Of a DNA stretch of 8,329 nucleotides, positions 5,342 through 8,329 are shown piece after piece. How positions within the stretch are numbered: position 1 is the first letter of the stretch; the number at the start of each line of letters is the position of its first letter. A program made the translations under genes and the position numbers. The notes beneath the pieces are model-generated. The model had not been told where the DNA came from and did no database searches. It saw only the letters and a list, made by a program, of their open reading frames with translations. This DNA is from Clostridiales bacterium. GTDB taxonomy: Bacteria; Bacillota; Clostridia; Lachnospirales; Lachnospiraceae. The stretch is taken from the NCBI GenBank assembly GCA_020859965.1, contig JAJBVF010000217.1, positions 1-8,329 on the forward strand. Reading direction: 5' to 3'.

Positions 5342-6934
5342 ATGATATACTACCTGAAGAAATTTAAGACTATCAACACCACCGTAACATTTCTGTATGT
5401 CTGCGGCTGCGGACTGCAGACGTTAGGAAATCTGCTCTTAATCCAGATTTTCCAGGCAATCATTCATCGTGATATGGGCGGATTCCTCCGCTGGATTGCC
5501 GCAGACCTTCTGCTCTTTGCATGCCTTCTTCTGTTGGATAGTCTACGCAATGCGCTGCAGGCACAGGCAATCCGAAAAATGAACAATCAGCTGCGCCGGG
5601 ACATCACGGAATCTCTGCTGTGCATGAATTACGGAGAGTATCATGCCCATGACAGCGGGGAATATCTCTCCTGGCTGACGAATGATGTGAATCAGATCGA
5701 GCAGCTCGCGTGGAAGCCCTTTTTTGACTGCATCCTGTACTCATTTAATGTCCTTTTCAGTGTCATTGCCCTGGTCAGCCTGCACTGGTCTCTGGCTGTA
5801 GCCTCGCTGATCGCTGCCGTAATTATGATATCCGTCCCCAGGCTGTTCCAAAAGCAGATGGAACAGCTCGGCTCTGTCTGCTCCAAAAAACAGGCAGCAA
5901 CGGTCAGTCAGATGAAGGATCTGCTCTCCGGATTTGATGTGCTGCGCTTTTTTGGCAAGGGTCAGCAGTTTACAGAGGAGAGCGAAAAGGCCAGTGACCA
6001 GATAGAAACGCCCAAATGTCAGTTGTCCATCCGAAAGACATGGATCAGCAACGGAGTTTCCATGGTCAGCATTGTCTGTCAGCTTGCGGTTGATTTCCTG
6101 ATCGGTCTGCTCTCCATTCAGGGCATCATCATCCAGTCCGCGCTGATGGGCGGCGGAAATCTTTCCAGCAGCGTCAGCAACGGTCTCAGCAATCTCGCCG
6201 ATCTCCGCCTCTCCTTCGCAGCAAGTAAGCCTTATTTTGACAGGATCACTGTCCATGCGGCGGAAAAGGCGCTTGTGTCTGCGCCCGATATCCTGCAAAT
6301 GCAGGAATCCATTACTGTGGAGCATTTGAATTTTTCCTATGGTTCTCATTGCGTTCTCAGAGATTTGTCTCTGGAATTTCAAAAAGGAGGAAAGTACGCC
6401 GTGACCGGTCCGTCCGGCTGTGGAAAGTCCACCCTGTTGAAGCTGCTGATAGGATGGCTCCCGGATATACAGGGTGCCATCCGTATGGATGGACAAGCTA
6501 TCCGCGATTATACGCCGGAACAACTCCAACGTCAAATGAGTTACATTGAACAGGATGTCTTTTTGTTCAATACCTCTATCCGGGAAAACATCACACTGGG
6601 GGAAGATTTCTCTGATGCGCAGCTTCATGCGGCATTGCAGAACAGCGCACTGGAAAACGATCTTCTTCATCTGCCGGACGGTCTGGATACGATTGTAGGA
6701 GAAGAAGGTGCAAACCTCTCAGGAGGTCAAAAGCAACGGGTTGCCATCGCACGGGCGCTAATTCACGACCGTTCCATCCTGCTTGTGGATGAGGGAACCA
6801 GCGCTCTTGACAAAACGAATGCCGACCTTGTGGAGAAAAGTTTGCTCGCCAACCCGGAGCTGACACTCATTTTAGTCAGTCACCATCTCAGCGAGGAACG
6901 GAAGGCGCAGTTTGATCGTGTGTTTGAGTTATAG
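5342..6934 (+). CDS. ABC transporter, fused transmembrane and ATP-binding half-transporter (exporter type)
   Basis: This is a half-transporter of the ABCB/MdlB exporter type, 530 residues, somewhat shorter than the usual 570-600. Membrane segments lie roughly at 12-40, 48-72, 126-148, 149-168, 233-268 and a short polar one near 275-290. The ATPase domain (about 322-530) is complete: Walker A GPSGCGKST (356-364), Q-loop Q404, signature LSGGQ (459-463), Walker B with D483 and catalytic E484, D-loop SALD (487-490), and switch histidine H514. It should therefore hydrolyse ATP as a dimer. No second half-transporter is adjacent, so it forms a homodimer or has a partner elsewhere. The substrate is unknown; no precursor peptide, peptidase domain, immunity gene or regulator is beside it. 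AGAGG (5331-5335) lies 6 bases before the start ATG. It is transcribed divergently from thiT and is not an ECF component. Confidence 0.9.
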   Translation: MIYYLKKFKTINTTVTFLYVCGCGLQTLGNLLLIQIFQAIIHRDMGGFLRWIAADLLLFACLLLLDSLRNALQAQAIRKMNNQLRRDITESLLCMNYGEYHAHDSGEYLSWLTNDVNQIEQLAWKPFFDCILYSFNVLFSVIALVSLHWSLAVASLIAAVIMISVPRLFQKQMEQLGSVCSKKQAATVSQMKDLLSGFDVLRFFGKGQQFTEESEKASDQIETPKCQLSIRKTWISNGVSMVSIVCQLAVDFLIGLLSIQGIIIQSALMGGGNLSSSVSNGLSNLADLRLSFAASKPYFDRITVHAAEKALVSAPDILQMQESITVEHLNFSYGSHCVLRDLSLEFQKGGKYAVTGPSGCGKSTLLKLLIGWLPDIQGAIRMDGQAIRDYTPEQLQRQMSYIEQDVFLFNTSIRENITLGEDFSDAQLHAALQNSALENDLLHLPDGLDTIVGEEGANLSGGQKQRVAIARALIHDRSILLVDEGTSALDKTNADLVEKSLLANPELTLILVSHHLSEERKAQFDRVFEL

Positions 6935-6937
6935 TAA

Positions 6938-6951
6938 ACGACGTAAGTCGT
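6938..6951 (+). terminator. weak hairpin after the ABC transporter gene
   Basis: ACGAC and GTCGT form a 5-bp stem with a GTAA loop, 4 bases after the stop codon. The T-run (6969-6973) lies too far downstream for a classical terminator. A second pairing of AACGAC with GTCGTT (6974-6979) is possible. This is the only candidate termination structure after the gene. Confidence 0.3.
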
Positions 6952-6989
6952 AAGTAAATGTCAAAAGATTTTTGTCGTTCACTTAAACT

Positions 6990-7000
6990 GCCGCTTCGGC
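6990..7000. repeat. small inverted repeat between convergent genes
   Basis: GCCG and CGGC form a 4-bp stem around CTT in the 86-bp gap between the ABC transporter gene and the convergent membrane protein gene. It could help end transcription of the minus-strand genes, but no T-run follows directly on either strand. Confidence 0.25.
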
Positions 7001-7020
7001 TGCAGATTAACCTGCCTCTT

Positions 7021-7443
7021 TTAAGCCAGCATCCCGCCCAGCATTCCTCCTCCACAGCAAAGTACCAGTGCCGTAACGGTTCTCGTCAGTTCAGGCTGCA
7101 ATGCACGTTCTCCCAGCCCCGACGCAATCAACAAGAGAAAAAAATACAATACACCAGTCAGCAATCCCCATAAAAACTTCCGCTTTCCTGATTTTCTTCC
7201 GCAATACCAACCGCCGGAAAAACAGGAAAGTACATAAATCACCAGAATACCGATTTCTGTCTTTCCCGCATCCAGCTGAAGCTTCAAAAGCAAAAAAGCA
7301 AACAGCAGGAGCAGGACAACCGTTGATAAAAAGGCAACCACCAGACTTCCTGCCGCTCTCCCGATATATTTTCCACGTCCGCGCAATCCTTCCACTCTCA
7401 TTCCTCCCATCTGATCTGAAAAACTGTGTTGTATTCGAAGCAA
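7021..7443 (-). CDS. TIGR04086-like small membrane protein
   Basis: The product is up to 140 residues with four predicted membrane helices, at about 30-54, 62-82, 88-109 and 120-140. A Gly/Arg/Lys-rich start and a short basic loop GRKSGKRK (82-89) separate them. Layout and motifs such as SGGWYCGRKSG resemble the TIGR04086 family of Clostridia, whose function is unknown. The start is uncertain. TTG at 7443 follows a GAGG that overlaps the upstream stop codon but is only 3 bases away. ATG at 7410 has no clear binding site, and ATG at 7401 has GGGAGG just 1 base before it. It follows the preceding gene by 5 bp, so the two are almost surely one operon, probably with coupled translation. In many Clostridia TIGR04086 genes lie near yajC or the SCIFF peptide genes; no such genes are visible here. 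Confidence 0.75.
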   Translation of the reverse strand: MLRIQHSFSDQMGGMRVEGLRGRGKYIGRAAGSLVVAFLSTVVLLLLFAFLLLKLQLDAGKTEIGILVIYVLSCFSGGWYCGRKSGKRKFLWGLLTGVLYFFLLLIASGLGERALQPELTRTVTALVLCCGGGMLGGMLA

Positions 7444-7448
7444 TTTCC

Positions 7449-8329
7449 TCAGGATACTCTCTCAGGTTCCTTCAACAGCCGATACCAGTAACCGAATTTT
7501 CGTCCACAGCTACTGATTCTGGACAATTTGAACTGATCATAGCCAAACAGGTGCGCCATATATTCTTCCTGTTGGCTACGCACCCCCGGGACCCCCAATA
7601 TGTACGCGCCGTTTTTTGCCCTGCCAAACAAAAGGTGCCGGTACAGGTAATATCCGTGCTGAAGAAAATTGCTCCTGCCAACCTGCCATTTCTCCTGCTG
7701 CAGCGGAAGAACGTCACACAGCTTGATCTGTACACAATCTGTAAATTCGTCATCTCGAAATGGTTGATAAGGCTGACGCCCCCGCAATAAGGTTTCCGCG
7801 CAGCTTCTTCCAGAATGGGCAACCGCGCTTTCTTTCTCCTTCCCATTTATAACACTCTCTATATCCAATACCGCCTGTGCCTGAACGGGGCTTCTGAAAG
7901 TCTCTGTCGGTTTGTCTATAGCCGCTTGCTGTGATGTCTTCTGCTGCATTTCCTGTGGTTGTGCCTGTTCCGGCATTTCCGGCATCTCTTCCGGGTTTTG
8001 TTCCGGCTGTACTTCTATCGGTACTTCCGGCTTTTGCTCCGGCTGTTCTTCTTCCGGCATCACTGGCATCTCTTCCGGTATCCGCCTCGTCTCTTCCTCT
8101 TCTGGTACCTCCGGCATCTGCTCCGGCTGTTCCTCTTCCAGTACCTCTTTCCATTGCTCAGGCAATTCAGGCCGCTTTTTGTTTTTCACCCCATCAAGCA
8201 AAAGCTGTTCCCTCTGTTGTCCGGATTCTGTCGCCAACCGCAGCGAATCTTCCCCCATTTTCTCTGACGTTTCTTCTGCCTTTGTCTGCTCTGACTTCGT
8301 ATCTTCTTCCGAGCTCCCAGATGGCGGTT
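7449..8329 (-). CDS. hypothetical protein with acidic Pro/Glu/Gln-rich linker and DUF6128-like C-terminal domain (partial, N-terminus beyond the window)
   Basis: The reading frame stays open to the right edge of the window (last full codon 8325-8327), so the N-terminus is missing; the internal Met at 8258 is probably not the start. Residues here are counted from that Met. The visible N-terminal part is hydrophilic. It is followed by a linker rich in Glu, Pro, Gln and Met (about 41-105) containing a 28-residue tandem repeat, then a Gln/Ala-rich stretch. The C-terminal 100 residues (about 167-265) form a compact-looking conserved domain with DDEFTDCVQIKL, FLQHGYYLYRHLLFGR and YILGVPGV. This resembles DUF6128, described in Lachnospiraceae-type bacteria, whose function is unknown; the family name is recalled, not searched. 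No signal peptide or membrane helix is seen in the visible part. It is followed after 5 bp by the four-helix membrane protein gene in the same operon. Confidence 0.7.
   Translation of the reverse strand, partial: PPSGSSEEDTKSEQTKAEETSEKMGEDSLRLATESGQQREQLLLDGVKNKKRPELPEQWKEVLEEEQPEQMPEVPEEEETRRIPEEMPVMPEEEQPEQKPEVPIEVQPEQNPEEMPEMPEQAQPQEMQQKTSQQAAIDKPTETFRSPVQAQAVLDIESVINGKEKESAVAHSGRSCAETLLRGRQPYQPFRDDEFTDCVQIKLCDVLPLQQEKWQVGRSNFLQHGYYLYRHLLFGRAKNGAYILGVPGVRSQQEEYMAHLFGYDQFKLSRISSCGRKFGYWYRLLKEPERVS
7971..8138 (-). repeat. 84-bp imperfect tandem duplication coding for 28-residue acidic repeats
   Basis: Two adjacent 84-bp units (8055-8138 and 7971-8054) encode two 28-residue units. Both begin EEEQPEQ(M/K)PEVP and both end in PEEMP(V/E)MP, while the middle differs. 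The ends of the units are highly similar in DNA, for example CGGCAT followed by GGCATCTCTTCCGG near 7971 and 8055. Each unit is built from a 12- and a 16-residue sub-block. The repeat stays in frame. Confidence 0.75.

Noticed and set aside
5741..6670. Minus-strand reading frame of 309 residues inside the ABC transporter gene
   Set aside because: It is antisense to well-conserved ATPase motifs and has a composition typical of a shadow frame.
6935..7020. Possible SCIFF peptide gene beside the TIGR04086-like gene
   Set aside because: The gap is only 86 bp and no Cys-rich short reading frame is present.
7101..7790. Plus-strand reading frame of 229 residues opposite the two right-hand minus-strand genes
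   Set aside because: It spans the junction of two recognisable minus-strand genes and is low-complexity in places, so it is a shadow frame.
7959..8267. Plus-strand reading frame rich in Leu, Phe, Arg and His opposite the acidic repeat
   Set aside because: Its repetitive composition is the antisense of the Glu/Pro/Gln repeat, not a real membrane protein.

Overview
The window looks like a chromosomal segment from an anaerobic Firmicute, most likely Lachnospiraceae or a close Clostridia relative. This rests on the gene families present (class III ribonucleotide reductase, a ThiT-type ECF substrate-binding protein, a TIGR04086-like membrane protein, a DUF6128-like protein), strong AGGAGG ribosome binding sites and canonical sigma-A promoters. 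I see no rRNA, tRNA, CRISPR array, insertion sequence or prophage gene.

Layout from left to right. (1) 55-1029, minus: a PD-(D/E)XK nuclease of the Rpn/transposase-like family, more AT-rich than its neighbours, starting at GTG behind its own strong promoter. (2) 1261-1435: the nrdD promoter, followed by two tandem sequences that match NrdR boxes with a 16-bp gap. (3) 1436-3625, plus: nrdD, the anaerobic ribonucleotide reductase. (4) 3626-3870: a gene-free stretch packed with short hairpins and ending in a perfect palindromic terminator. (5) 3924-4522, plus: a separate sigma-A promoter and nrdG, the radical-SAM activase of NrdD. (6) 4551-5213, minus: thiT, a thiamine-binding S component, convergent with nrdG. 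(7) 5214-5341: a compact divergent promoter region. (8) 5342-6934, plus: a single ABC half-transporter with fused membrane and ATPase domains. (9) 7021-7443, minus: a TIGR04086-like four-helix membrane protein. It lies 5 bp downstream of (10) 7449-8329, minus: a protein with an acidic Pro/Glu/Gln-rich linker and a conserved C-terminal domain, whose N-terminus lies beyond the right edge.

How the genes work together: NrdG uses S-adenosylmethionine and an iron-sulfur cluster to place a glycyl radical on NrdD. NrdD then reduces ribonucleoside triphosphates to dNTPs without oxygen. The sequence suggests that nrdD is controlled by NrdR, while nrdG, though next door, is insulated by a terminator and has its own promoter without visible NrdR boxes. 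ThiT would need an ECF energising module (EcfA, EcfA', EcfT) encoded elsewhere. The other genes have no clear functional link to these. Most of the window is ordinary core metabolism. The points worth a second look are the tandem NrdR boxes, the hairpin array between nrdD and nrdG, thiT without a TPP riboswitch, and the 84-bp tandem duplication in the right-hand partial gene.
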